64,000 bases of DNA from Allorhodopirellula solitaria (lineage in GTDB: Bacteria > Planctomycetota > Planctomycetia > Pirellulales > Pirellulaceae): contig NZ_SJPK01000004.1 in assembly GCF_007859855.1 (NCBI RefSeq), positions 186,001 through 250,000 of the forward strand. The letters run 5' to 3'. The notes beneath the pieces are model-generated. The model made no database searches and was not told the origin of the DNA. It saw nothing but the letters and a program-made list of their open reading frames with translations. The position numbers and the translations under genes are program-made. The first letter of the stretch is position 1; each line of letters opens with the position of its first letter. This document shows, piece by piece, positions 38,239 through 46,251 of this stretch.

Positions 38239-39510
38239 TTAACAGATTCGGCAATCCGAAGCGATTAAATGAGCAATCCGGCCTTCGATTTGCTGGGCTG
38301 CTACAGGGAAGCGTCGGCCTTCCAAAACCAACCAAACGACCCAGTTCGCCAGCCCTCCCAATCGATTGACCTCGATCAGGGTTTGGGCAAGCTCCCATTC
38401 GCTCTGAGAAAATGGTCGAATCCGGCGATACCCCGCCACGGCAGCACGCAGTGGTGAGTGATCCGGGGACGCAGCGACGCCGACTGACGATTGCGGCGTA
38501 GTGGCAAAGTCCCCGGCCCAGCGTGCCAGGTCGGCTGCGGGAGAATCGCAATCGACGGCATCGTAATCCAGGATTCCCTGAACACGCCCCCCCACATCGA
38601 ACAGCACATGAGCTCGATGGACGTCCCGGAGCACCCATGCCGACGCCAATCTCTCAGCAGCGTGCTGGCGGAGACGCTCGACCAGCAGCGGGGCGGTTGC
38701 CGGCCACTGTCGAGCCAGCCACTGGGACGCGTGAACTAGCAGTTTGGCGAGCTCGTTGCAGTGGTCGGCAGAGACGGCCGCGTCGCCAGTCTGTTCAGCA
38801 GAAAGCTGCCCGGCCAATCGTTCGGCCAGTTCGCTCACCGGTGGCATGCACTGAGCGGCTTGATTGACCAGCGGGCTGAGCCGCTCGATCCGCTCGATTC
38901 GATCAGCCAGGCAGCGTGGCGTTGTCGACGGGGGCGCTATCGACGGGGGCACTGTCGACATTGCCGTTGGCGAGAACGAGATTGGCGAGCAGGCCGCAGC
39001 CGAGGAGGAGACCGGAATCCCGGGCATGGGGTCGACGAAATCGGTCGGATTCATCGCCTGGTGAACGAGCGCGATCGCCTCGGCCCCGTTCGCGATCGCG
39101 GATTCGGGAGCGTCGACGGACAACGCCTCGCCGGGAATCCAGCGAGCCAGTTCCCAGTGACGACCGTGGACGCTGACCAGGGTGGAATCGAAATCTGCGC
39201 GGGCTAGCGGCGGTGCCAGGAGGTCGCAGTCAGATGCGGCGGCCCGGATCCTCGCCGCCACACCCAATATTCTCGGAGCCGTCACGGACGCTGGCCAGGC
39301 TTTCAATGCCCAACGGCCCTGGGAACACGCTGCCCGCTGCCCGGACAGGTCCTCGGCTGCGTCGTTAACGGCTGAGTCGACGCGAAAAATATTCCCGCCA
39401 CTGAAACCTGATGCGACGGGCGTCGTGCGAAGCCGCGATTCGGCTCGGCCGATTTGCACGCCTGAGCATCCACTCGTCGCTCGGTCTGGGCCAACAATCT
39501 CACCCGCCAT
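38239..39510 (-). CDS. APH-family (aminoglycoside/homoserine-kinase-like) phosphotransferase
   Basis: A 423-residue protein kinase-fold enzyme of the APH group. The N-lobe is divergent: VASGFSGGNIFRVDS as nucleotide loop, WALKAWP with the ATP-binding Lys, and HWELARWIPGEALS as hinge. The catalytic loop is VLRDVHRAHVLF, where the family usually has HGDxxxxN, so the Asp is kept but His-Gly and Asn are altered. The metal Asp is in QGILDYDAVDCDSPAADLARW. A Pro/Ser-rich insertion lies in the middle (~185-215). Substrate could be an antibiotic, a small alcohol or an amino-sugar; context gives no hint. ATG 39510 is used; a GTG at 39528 is also open. The 336-bp gap upstream to the cold-shock gene holds both promoters and no gene I can see. 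Confidence 0.8.
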   Translation of the reverse strand: MAGEIVGPDRATSGCSGVQIGRAESRLRTTPVASGFSGGNIFRVDSAVNDAAEDLSGQRAACSQGRWALKAWPASVTAPRILGVAARIRAAASDCDLLAPPLARADFDSTLVSVHGRHWELARWIPGEALSVDAPESAIANGAEAIALVHQAMNPTDFVDPMPGIPVSSSAAACSPISFSPTAMSTVPPSIAPPSTTPRCLADRIERIERLSPLVNQAAQCMPPVSELAERLAGQLSAEQTGDAAVSADHCNELAKLLVHASQWLARQWPATAPLLVERLRQHAAERLASAWVLRDVHRAHVLFDVGGRVQGILDYDAVDCDSPAADLARWAGDFATTPQSSVGVAASPDHSPLRAAVAGYRRIRPFSQSEWELAQTLIEVNRLGGLANWVVWLVLEGRRFPVAAQQIEGRIAHLIASDCRIC

Positions 39511-39846
39511 CGCCCAATGCGCCAGCACTGCGGATCGTTGTTTGGGGGTGAAGGGAATATCGATGGGACCACTCGAAAACTATCGAAATAACGGAATCGA
39601 CCTCGATTGAGCGGCAAGATACACAATGTCGACCGTGAAAAGCAAGATTTTGTCAAACTTCTTGAGGCCCCGTTTTGGCCATGAATTGCGGGGTGAACCG
39701 GCGTTTGCCGGGCACCAGAATGGTCTCCCGACGCCGCCAAGCATCGCCAATGGGCTCGTTCGGCGATATACTCTCTCGCAGTAGTCGAGTACTGAGGGCG
39801 CACTGTCCTTGGGCTCGCCTACAAGACACCTTTTAGGAATGAACAG

Positions 39847-40047
39847 ATGGCAGAGGGTACGATCAAACGAGTCACCGATAAGGGATTTGGATTCATCGAC
39901 ACTGGAAGTAGCAAAGACTTGTTTTTTCACTCGTCCAGTCTTCAAGGAGTTAATTTCGATGACCTCCGCGAAGGACAACGAGTGACCTACACCGAAGGCC
40001 GGGGCCCCAAGGGTCCTTGCGCTGAGAACGTCTCACTCGCTGAGTAG
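39847..40047 (+). CDS. cold-shock-domain (CspA-type) nucleic-acid-binding protein
   Basis: A 66-residue single cold-shock domain. RNP1 is KGFGFID, RNP2 is DLFFHSSSL, and the start MAEGTIKRVTDKGFGFI is typical of CspA-like RNA chaperones. It binds single-stranded RNA or DNA and melts structure. The C-terminus VTYTEGRGPKGPCAENVSLAE is normal. AGGA lies about 10 nt before the ATG. It is divergent from the phosphotransferase, and a near-1-kb gene-free stretch follows. Confidence 0.95.
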   Translation: MAEGTIKRVTDKGFGFIDTGSSKDLFFHSSSLQGVNFDDLREGQRVTYTEGRGPKGPCAENVSLAE

Positions 40048-41038
40048 TCGACTCGATTATTCGATTCGAGTGGTGGATTCTCAGCGGCCGTGAATCGGAA
40101 CAGTCGCCTCTGTGTGATTGATATGATGAAACGTACTGCCGTTGAAGAAGATACCGAAGTGACGAAAGAACAACGCGGCGCCCTCGGCGTCTATTCGTAG
40201 AACGCCTTCTGAGTTCGCCGCGTGTGGTTGCGGAGCGAGTCGCCTCCTGTGGATTCACCAGAATCCGCGACCGGCGAACCGCTCCTTCCCACTAACCCGA
40301 TCCATTCTCTCTTGGATCGAGACCGCCGTTGGAGCGCGGAAACATCAAAACTGCATTGTGCGTGTCGCTGCGATGTTAAAAGCTGGGTGTTGATGCCAAT
40401 TTTGTGGCAGTCGCCTACCCGGCCGCTTACGCGTCTCACCTCAATGAATCGACAGCCCGGTCAGCCAACGCCAAGCCGCACGAACTCTGGGGGCGAGGAG
40501 AGACTCCATGGTTTCCCAATAGGGGAATAAAAAGGCTCATCCGACGGAAGCGTGCGCAGAGCACAGCGGAAGGTTTTTTGAGGCCTGGCTCTCGTATCCG
40601 ATGATCGTTCAAAAATGCGTCCCTGACGCACAAACGCTCGCCAGGGACCGACAACACCATTGGCGTACGGCTTTTGCAGGGAAACGCTGGCGACCGAGAT
40701 ATCCCTTGCCAAGCCAGCACCTCTGCAGAAGCTCGGCTCCGTTTCTCCCGGCAGTGCCAGTCTAACATTGATAATCACATCCCACAAATAAATCCTTCGA
40801 TACGGGAGCCATGCCTTGAAAACCTCGCGCGCACGCTTCCGTCGGATGAGCCAATAAAAATGCCGTTTGAAAACAAGCTGTCAACACCAACTTCTTAACA
40901 GCCCGTGCTAGGTCCGGTGCATCAACATGGTCGCGAAAGTCCACCCAAGGGCATCGACAAGTATCTATACTGAGCGGTCTGCGCCGAGCCCCAGAAGTCT
41001 CGGTCGCGACCCCGCCCCGCTTCCGTTCACAAGTACGC
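40048..41038. other. 991-bp intergenic region
   Basis: Apart from the miniature transposon at 40526-40860 I see no supportable gene. Open frames here lack a ribosome site and recognisable protein features. A 25-codon frame at about 40121-40198 (MMKRTAVEEDTEVTKEQR) is too weak to call. The ~180 bp before 41039 probably hold the promoter of the large PVC haem protein. Confidence 0.6.
40526..40860. mobile_element. miniature inverted-repeat transposable element (MITE) with 8-bp target duplication
   Basis: The core is 319 bp (40534-40852). Its ends are perfect 24-bp inverted repeats: the left arm 40534-40557 begins GGCTCATCCGACGGAAGCGT, and the right arm 40829-40852 is its exact reverse complement. 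The element is flanked on both sides by the same 8 bases, AATAAAAA (40526-40533 and 40853-40860), in direct orientation, as expected of a target-site duplication. Inside the ends a further imperfect inverted repeat continues for ~35 bp (AGGTTTT...GGCTCTCGTATC on the left against AGGTTTT...GGCTCCCGTATC read from the right). It has no transposase frame, so it would need a transposase supplied elsewhere. An 8-bp duplication with GG ends is compatible with ISL3- or IS1595-like enzymes, but that is a guess. Confidence 0.85.
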
Positions 41039-44000
41039 ATGTCACGCCAACTTATCTCACCCCGCCTGTTTGCCGCCCTGACAATCACCATACCGGTCCT
41101 ATGGGGCGGCCCCGACCTGCCTGCCGCCGATGGGAAAACGGGGGCTCCATCCTCTGCCGTCAAACATCCCACGCTGCAGTACGATCGCTGGAGCGGTGAG
41201 ATCAATGTGCCCGATCCCGTGGCGATCAGTGTGGACCACCGCGGGCGCGTATTCGTTACGCAAACCCGTCGCCGTAAGATCCAAGATCTCGATATTCGCG
41301 CCAATCGCGATTGGGTTGCCGACGACATCGGACTGCAGAGCATTGAAGACAAGCTGGCGTTCTATCACGACAGGCTGAGGATCGGAGGCGATCAAGCCGA
41401 GCAAGCAAAGCACGTGACGGATGTCAACAAGGATGGCCAGTTTGATTGGCGTGACCTGACTGTGATCGGGGAAGTGATCTACCGACTCAGTGACGAGGAC
41501 GGCGATGGCAAAGCCGACGAAATCGTCGTCTTCGATGACGATTTCAAAACGGAGGTCACCGGCATCGCTGCGGGCGTGATGGCTTGGGGTGACGATGTCT
41601 ATGCTACCGTCGCACCGGACCTGTGGCGGTTGACCGATACCGATGACGACGGTGTTGTCGATGAGCGAAATATCATCGCGACCGGTTTTGGACTGCACAT
41701 CGCCTATGCCGGACATGACATGCATGGGCTGACCGTCGGCCCCGATGGCAAGATCTATTGGTCAATCGGCGACAAAGGCATCAACGCCACCAGCAGTGAG
41801 GGGCGCCATTATTTCTATCCCAACCAAGGCGGCGTGATGCGCTGCAATCCCGATGGCAGCGATTTCGAAGTCTTCGCGCACGGATTGCGAAACGTGCAGG
41901 AGATCGCGTTCGATTCCTACGGCAATCTCTTCGGCGTCGATAACGACGCCGACCAAAAAGGCGAACATGAACGATTCGTCGCCATCGTCGAGGGCATGGA
42001 TGCGGGCTGGCGGTCGCACTACCAATTCCGCGGCGGAGAATACAATCCGTGGACCGACGAGAACCTTTGGAACCTGCCGCGAAAACACCATCCGGCGTAC
42101 ATCATTCCACCTATCAGTCATTACGTCGACGGTCCCGCTGGTTTCAAATTCAACCCCGGCACAGCACTGGGTCCCGCCTACGCGGACTACTTCTTTTTGA
42201 CGTCGGCGCCCAACGGGAACCAGTATGCGTTCCAGGTCCGCTCCGCAGGCGATTCCTTTGAGATGTTCAACGACCATCTCATCGGCAAGGGGCCGGCGAT
42301 TGTCGGCCTTGCCTTTGGTCCCGATGGAGCCCTGTATGGTGCGGACTGGGACGGCGGCTATCCACTCGATCAAAAAGGGGCCGTGATCCGAATCGATGTT
42401 GAGAAGTCGCTGCGGCATCCACTGCGGCAAGAGGTGGCTGCACTCTTAGCCCGAGGCATGGGCGATCGCTCGATCGCTGAGCTGAGTGAACAGTTGACGC
42501 ATCCCGATATGCGGATTCGCCAAGCCGCTCAGTTTGAATTAGTCAAGCGAGAGGACACTGATGTCTTCCAGGCCGTACTCGAATCACCGGACTCCGACGT
42601 GTTTGCCAAACTGCATGCGGTCTGGGGAATGGGGCAACTTGCTCGTGCGGACCATCAGGTAGCGTTCGCCAGTATCGTGGCGGCCCTCAAGGACATCTCT
42701 CCCGTTGTACGAGGCCAGGCCGCGAAAACTTTTGGCGAAACCAATGAGACCGGCGGGGAACCATTGATTCCACTACTCGGCGATGATGATCTGCATGTAC
42801 GTGTTCATGCGGCACTCGCTCTGGCGAGATGCCCCGTCGAGGCAGCGACCGAAGAGCTGCTCTCCGCAGCCAGCCGTTTGCAGGCGGATCAGCACTACTT
42901 GCGGCATGCGATTGTCTCGGCGTTGGCTGCCTGTGCGTCCAGTCCCACATTGGCCGACCGACACGACAGTGATCACGAGATGGAGCGGCTATGCGCTGTG
43001 CTGGCACTGCGCCGTCAATCGAGTCCGCTGGTCAGTGTCTATCTCGCAGATCCCTCGGACTGGATCGCCACGTCGGCGGCTCGCGCCATTCATGATGACC
43101 TTTCGATCATGGACGCGCTGCCCGCACTCGCCGAGGCACTGTCAACGAACGCGAAACGCAGCGAAGCGTTCTGGCGACGCAGCATTAACGCGAATTATCG
43201 AATCGGGACCGCAGAGTGCTTCCGCCGTGTCCTCGAGTTCGCATCACGCGGCGACGTCAACGCCGAGATGCGGGTAGCGGCCTGTGACGCGGCTGCCAAT
43301 TGGATGCTTCCGCCCGCGCTCGACCGAGTCGAAGGCCGCCGGCGAGAGCTCCCTGTGACGCAGCGCGCGATCGATAGCGAGACTGCGGAAGCGCTACTTG
43401 CCGAGCTCGCCAGCGGCGGCAATGACCGCGTGCAGTCGGCCAGCATCGCTGCGGCGAGCAAGCTCCGCATCACGCTGTCACCGGTTGCGCTGCAGAGTAT
43501 TTTTCACACGGAGTCACTCGCCACGCCGTTGCGCATCGAAGCGCTGCGATCGCTCGTCCGTTCAGCTAGTGATGATGCTGAAACGCTGTGCTTGGAAGCG
43601 ATCGGGTCGTCGCAACAGCAGCTGCAGTTGGCAGGTGTGAAGTTGTTGACAGAGGAGTTTCCTCAGCAGGCGACTGCCGCGATCAAGAAGGCGTTCGAGC
43701 AGACGAAGTTCCTCCGAGTTCGCCAGGCCAGCATCCAGGCACTTGGCGTGCTCGAACAGCCCAGTAGTCGGCAATGGCTGACTAGCTTGGCCGACGAGGT
43801 GCTCGGTGGCAGTCTCGATCCCCAACTGCATCTAGACGTCGTCGACGCACTACAGAGGGCCATCGCCAGCGGCGTCGGTGAGAGCAACGATGGGCTCGCC
43901 CTACGGCAGCGAGCCGATCAACTGCGAGACGCCGCAGCCGCTCGATCCCAGGACAACCCGGCCAATGCGAAATACGTGTACTCACGCGATGGCGGCGATG

Positions 44001-44410
44001 CTGCGAGCGGCAAGCGGATTTTCAATACGAACGTTGCCGCCCAGTGCGTGCGTTGCCACCGGATTGGAAAAGAGGGCAGCGATATCGGCCCCGAGCTGAC
44101 GCATGTTGCTTCGCAGCGTGATGCCGACTACCTGCTGCGTGCCATCGTCTCGCCAAGTGCTGATATTGATCCCAAGTACAAGTCCTCTGCTTTTGTGCTC
44201 GATTCCGGCACCGTGTTGAGCGGTGTGGTGCAGTCGGAAGCAGATGATAAGATCGTCATCGCCGATGCGGCGGGCAAGCTGATCACGATCGATCCCGAGG
44301 AGATCGAAGTTCAAGTCGAGCAGAAAGTATCCCTGATGCCCGCCATGGACGAGGTGCTCTCGGCGAGCCAGGTACGTGACGTGGTCGCCTACCTACGATC
44401 ACTTCGCTAG
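41039..44410 (+). CDS. large exported PVC-type haem-binding protein: beta-propeller, EF-hand loops, HEAT repeats, C-terminal CxxCH
   Basis: A 1123-residue protein of the planctomycete 'membrane-bound dehydrogenase' class. After a signal peptide (LFAALTITIPVLWGG) comes a propeller-like domain (~45-460; GRVFVTQTRRRKIQDLD, HGLTVGPDGKIYWSIGDKG, AFGPDGALYGADWDGGYP). It contains calcium-loop sequences: DVNKDGQFDWRD (Asp128-Asp139, a dockerin/EF-hand consensus), DEDGDGKADE and DTDDDGVVDE. Residues ~470-960 are HEAT-like helical repeats. The C-terminus is a small c-type cytochrome domain with CVRCHRIGKEG (Cys1003-His1007) and the usual GPELTHVASQRDADYLLRAI and DVVAYLRSLR ends. The protein is probably periplasmic. 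Substrate and electron partner are unknown, though a sugar dehydrogenase role is often guessed. Confidence 0.88.
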   Translation: MSRQLISPRLFAALTITIPVLWGGPDLPAADGKTGAPSSAVKHPTLQYDRWSGEINVPDPVAISVDHRGRVFVTQTRRRKIQDLDIRANRDWVADDIGLQSIEDKLAFYHDRLRIGGDQAEQAKHVTDVNKDGQFDWRDLTVIGEVIYRLSDEDGDGKADEIVVFDDDFKTEVTGIAAGVMAWGDDVYATVAPDLWRLTDTDDDGVVDERNIIATGFGLHIAYAGHDMHGLTVGPDGKIYWSIGDKGINATSSEGRHYFYPNQGGVMRCNPDGSDFEVFAHGLRNVQEIAFDSYGNLFGVDNDADQKGEHERFVAIVEGMDAGWRSHYQFRGGEYNPWTDENLWNLPRKHHPAYIIPPISHYVDGPAGFKFNPGTALGPAYADYFFLTSAPNGNQYAFQVRSAGDSFEMFNDHLIGKGPAIVGLAFGPDGALYGADWDGGYPLDQKGAVIRIDVEKSLRHPLRQEVAALLARGMGDRSIAELSEQLTHPDMRIRQAAQFELVKREDTDVFQAVLESPDSDVFAKLHAVWGMGQLARADHQVAFASIVAALKDISPVVRGQAAKTFGETNETGGEPLIPLLGDDDLHVRVHAALALARCPVEAATEELLSAASRLQADQHYLRHAIVSALAACASSPTLADRHDSDHEMERLCAVLALRRQSSPLVSVYLADPSDWIATSAARAIHDDLSIMDALPALAEALSTNAKRSEAFWRRSINANYRIGTAECFRRVLEFASRGDVNAEMRVAACDAAANWMLPPALDRVEGRRRELPVTQRAIDSETAEALLAELASGGNDRVQSASIAAASKLRITLSPVALQSIFHTESLATPLRIEALRSLVRSASDDAETLCLEAIGSSQQQLQLAGVKLLTEEFPQQATAAIKKAFEQTKFLRVRQASIQALGVLEQPSSRQWLTSLADEVLGGSLDPQLHLDVVDALQRAIASGVGESNDGLALRQRADQLRDAAAARSQDNPANAKYVYSRDGGDAASGKRIFNTNVAAQCVRCHRIGKEGSDIGPELTHVASQRDADYLLRAIVSPSADIDPKYKSSAFVLDSGTVLSGVVQSEADDKIVIADAAGKLITIDPEEIEVQVEQKVSLMPAMDEVLSASQVRDVVAYLRSLR

Positions 44411-44436
44411 CTGTTCTCATTCGTGGCAGGCCCCCA

Positions 44437-44463
44437 GTGGCATAGGCTTCTAGCCTGTGCCAC
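44437..44463. repeat. 11-bp-stem palindrome after the haem protein gene
   Basis: Arms GTGGCATAGGC and GCCTGTGCCAC pair fully (one G-T wobble) around the loop TTCTA. No T-tract follows, so it looks more like a REP-type unit than a classical terminator, though it sits 26 bp after the stop. Confidence 0.5.
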
Positions 44464-44561
44464 AAAGAATAAAGAAAGCTTTATCGAAGACTCAGCGGTT
44501 CTTTAGGGTCCCGTGCGATAGTGGTATCAGACATTTGATTTCCACTTTCGGGAGAAAAACC

Positions 44562-44717
44562 ATGGCCAGCTTCGTGAGCTTCATTCTGTACGCTGCCGTG
44601 AGCACCGCCGCTGTTCTCATCTTGACGTACTTCGCGGGAACAACAACTACCTCTACTAAACAAACGGGCCAATTCCACGCCCCTTTCCCCGCCCGGCGAA
44701 TTCGCCGTTCGATGTAG
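44562..44717 (+). CDS. 51-residue single-pass membrane peptide
   Basis: The product starts MASFVSFILYAAVSTAAVLI, a strong transmembrane helix to about residue 25, followed by a Thr/Ser/Gln linker and a basic tail (PARRIRRSM). GGGAG lies 8 nt before the ATG, and this is the main support for translation. It is too short for family recognition. The stop lies 13 bp from the end of the convergent DUF1501 gene. A longer frame starting at 44457 lacks a ribosome site and runs through the promoter-like region. Confidence 0.5.
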   Translation: MASFVSFILYAAVSTAAVLILTYFAGTTTTSTKQTGQFHAPFPARRIRRSM

Positions 44718-44730
44718 AGGGACGGCTAAG

Positions 44731-46179
44731 CTACGCCAGTAAATCCTTCACGACTTCGCCATGAACGTCGGTCAAGCGAAAGTCTCGGCCTTGGAAACGG
44801 TAGGTCAAACGTTCATGGTCCAGTCCGAGTTGGTGCAAGATGGTTGCTTGCAGGTCGTGAACATGCATCGGTTTTTCAGCAACGGAGAACCCGAGTTCGT
44901 CCGACGCACCGTACTCATACCCTGCCTTGACGCCTCCGCCGGCCATCCAGATCGTAAAAGCATCCGGATAGTGGTCGCGGCCGAGCACGTTGCTGCCCGA
45001 GGTGCGGCCTTCCCGGAACGGTGTGCGACCGAATTCACCTGCCCACACGATCAACGTCTCCTCGAGTAACCCTCGCTGCTTCAAATCACGGATCAATGCA
45101 GCGACCGGTTTGTCCATCGTCGCGCACTTGCGGGTCAACCCATCGGTAATCCCCTCATTCGGGTTGGTGCCGTGGAAGTCCCAGCCCCAATCGAACAACT
45201 GCACGAACCGCACCCCAGATTCCACCAAGCGGCGGGCGAGCAAGCAGTTATTGGCTAGACTCGATCCGCCGGGCGTGGCCCCGTAGTCGTCGAGTGTCCG
45301 CTGCGACTCCTGCGAGATATCCATCACCTCGGGAACGGCCGCCTGCATCCGAAAAGCCAGTTCGTACTGGGCGATGCGGGTCATCGTCTCGGGATGCCCC
45401 ATCGCAGCAGCCTGCATCTCATTGAGATCCCGCAGCGCGTCGAGACTTTTGCGGCGAAGGTCACGATGGATGCCTGGCGGGTCCGAGGAATACAGCACCG
45501 GGTCGCCCTGGGAGCGACACTGCACGCCCTGGTATACCGAGGGCAGGAAGCCACTGCCGAATGAGTTGCTGCCTCCGTTAGGCTGCACACCGCTGGAGAT
45601 CAAAGCCACAAAACCCGGCAGATTCTCGTTCTCGCTGCCGAGCCCATACGTCACCCAGGAACCAATCGAAGGACGGCCCGAGCGAGGAGATCCCGTCAGC
45701 ACAAACAACTCGGCGGGCGCATGATTGAACTGGTCGGTATACATCGAGTGGACCACACACATCTCGTCGGCCACATCGTGAAAATGTGGAATGGCATCGG
45801 ACATCCACATGCCCGACTCGCCCGCCCGTGACCATTTTCGCGGCGAGCCCATCAATTTCGGGACACCGGAGGTGAAGGCGAACTCGCGGCCGGCAAGAAA
45901 CGCATCGGGTACATCCTGTCCATCGCGGGCGACCAATTCGGGCTTGCGGTCGAACAGGTCCAGGTTCGGCGGAGAACCAGTCATGTGGAGGTAGATCACC
46001 CGCTTCGCCTTCGGTGGGAAATGCGTTGGTGCGACCGCAAGTGGATTGTCAGCGGGGCGACTTGCGGAGGTCTCGCCGGAGAGCAAGCTCGTCAGCGCGA
46101 TGCCACCCAACCCCGCCGTGGATTGTTGTAGGAAATGGCGACGGGTGCGCAAGTGAAGTTGTTCGAGTCGTGGGTCCAT
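44731..46179 (-). CDS. DUF1501 protein (Tat-exported, sulfatase/phosphatase-fold relative)
   Basis: A 482-residue protein starting MDPRLEQLHLRTRRHFLQQS, with a twin-arginine-type signal (RTRRHFLQ). Family blocks: PKAKRVIYLHMTGSPPNLDLFDRKP, DEMCVVHSMYTDQFNHAPAE, GSWVTYGLGSENENLPGFV, GVRFVQLFDWGWDFHG, then ETLIVWAGEFGRTPFREG and GRDHYPDAFTIWMAGGGVK. DUF1501 proteins share the alkaline-phosphatase fold; no reaction has been proven. They are nearly always encoded beside a PSD1 cytochrome protein, as here, where the 46252-49644 gene lies 72 bp upstream on the same strand. The start at 46179 is preferred to an ATG at 46233, which would put 18 residues before the signal. Confidence 0.93.
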   Translation of the reverse strand: MDPRLEQLHLRTRRHFLQQSTAGLGGIALTSLLSGETSASRPADNPLAVAPTHFPPKAKRVIYLHMTGSPPNLDLFDRKPELVARDGQDVPDAFLAGREFAFTSGVPKLMGSPRKWSRAGESGMWMSDAIPHFHDVADEMCVVHSMYTDQFNHAPAELFVLTGSPRSGRPSIGSWVTYGLGSENENLPGFVALISSGVQPNGGSNSFGSGFLPSVYQGVQCRSQGDPVLYSSDPPGIHRDLRRKSLDALRDLNEMQAAAMGHPETMTRIAQYELAFRMQAAVPEVMDISQESQRTLDDYGATPGGSSLANNCLLARRLVESGVRFVQLFDWGWDFHGTNPNEGITDGLTRKCATMDKPVAALIRDLKQRGLLEETLIVWAGEFGRTPFREGRTSGSNVLGRDHYPDAFTIWMAGGGVKAGYEYGASDELGFSVAEKPMHVHDLQATILHQLGLDHERLTYRFQGRDFRLTDVHGEVVKDLLA

Positions 46180-46251
46180 GATCGCATTCCTAATAGAGGT
46201 CGATTCGTGTGGCCGTTGCTTCTGGCCCAGCATTCTGTCGGTCGATCGGCT

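Noticed and set aside
38239-39510. Antibiotic-resistance phosphotransferase on a mobile element
   Set aside because: The APH-like fold is chromosomal in context, with a divergent catalytic loop and no transfer genes; resistance cannot be claimed.
40222-40530. 102-codon open frame after the cold-shock gene
   Set aside because: No ribosome site, low-complexity Pro/Ser/Arg composition, and it runs into the left end of the MITE.
44437-44463. Rho-independent terminator for the haem protein gene
   Set aside because: The stem is strong but is followed by AAAGAATAAAG on the plus strand, not a T-tract, so I list it only as a palindrome.
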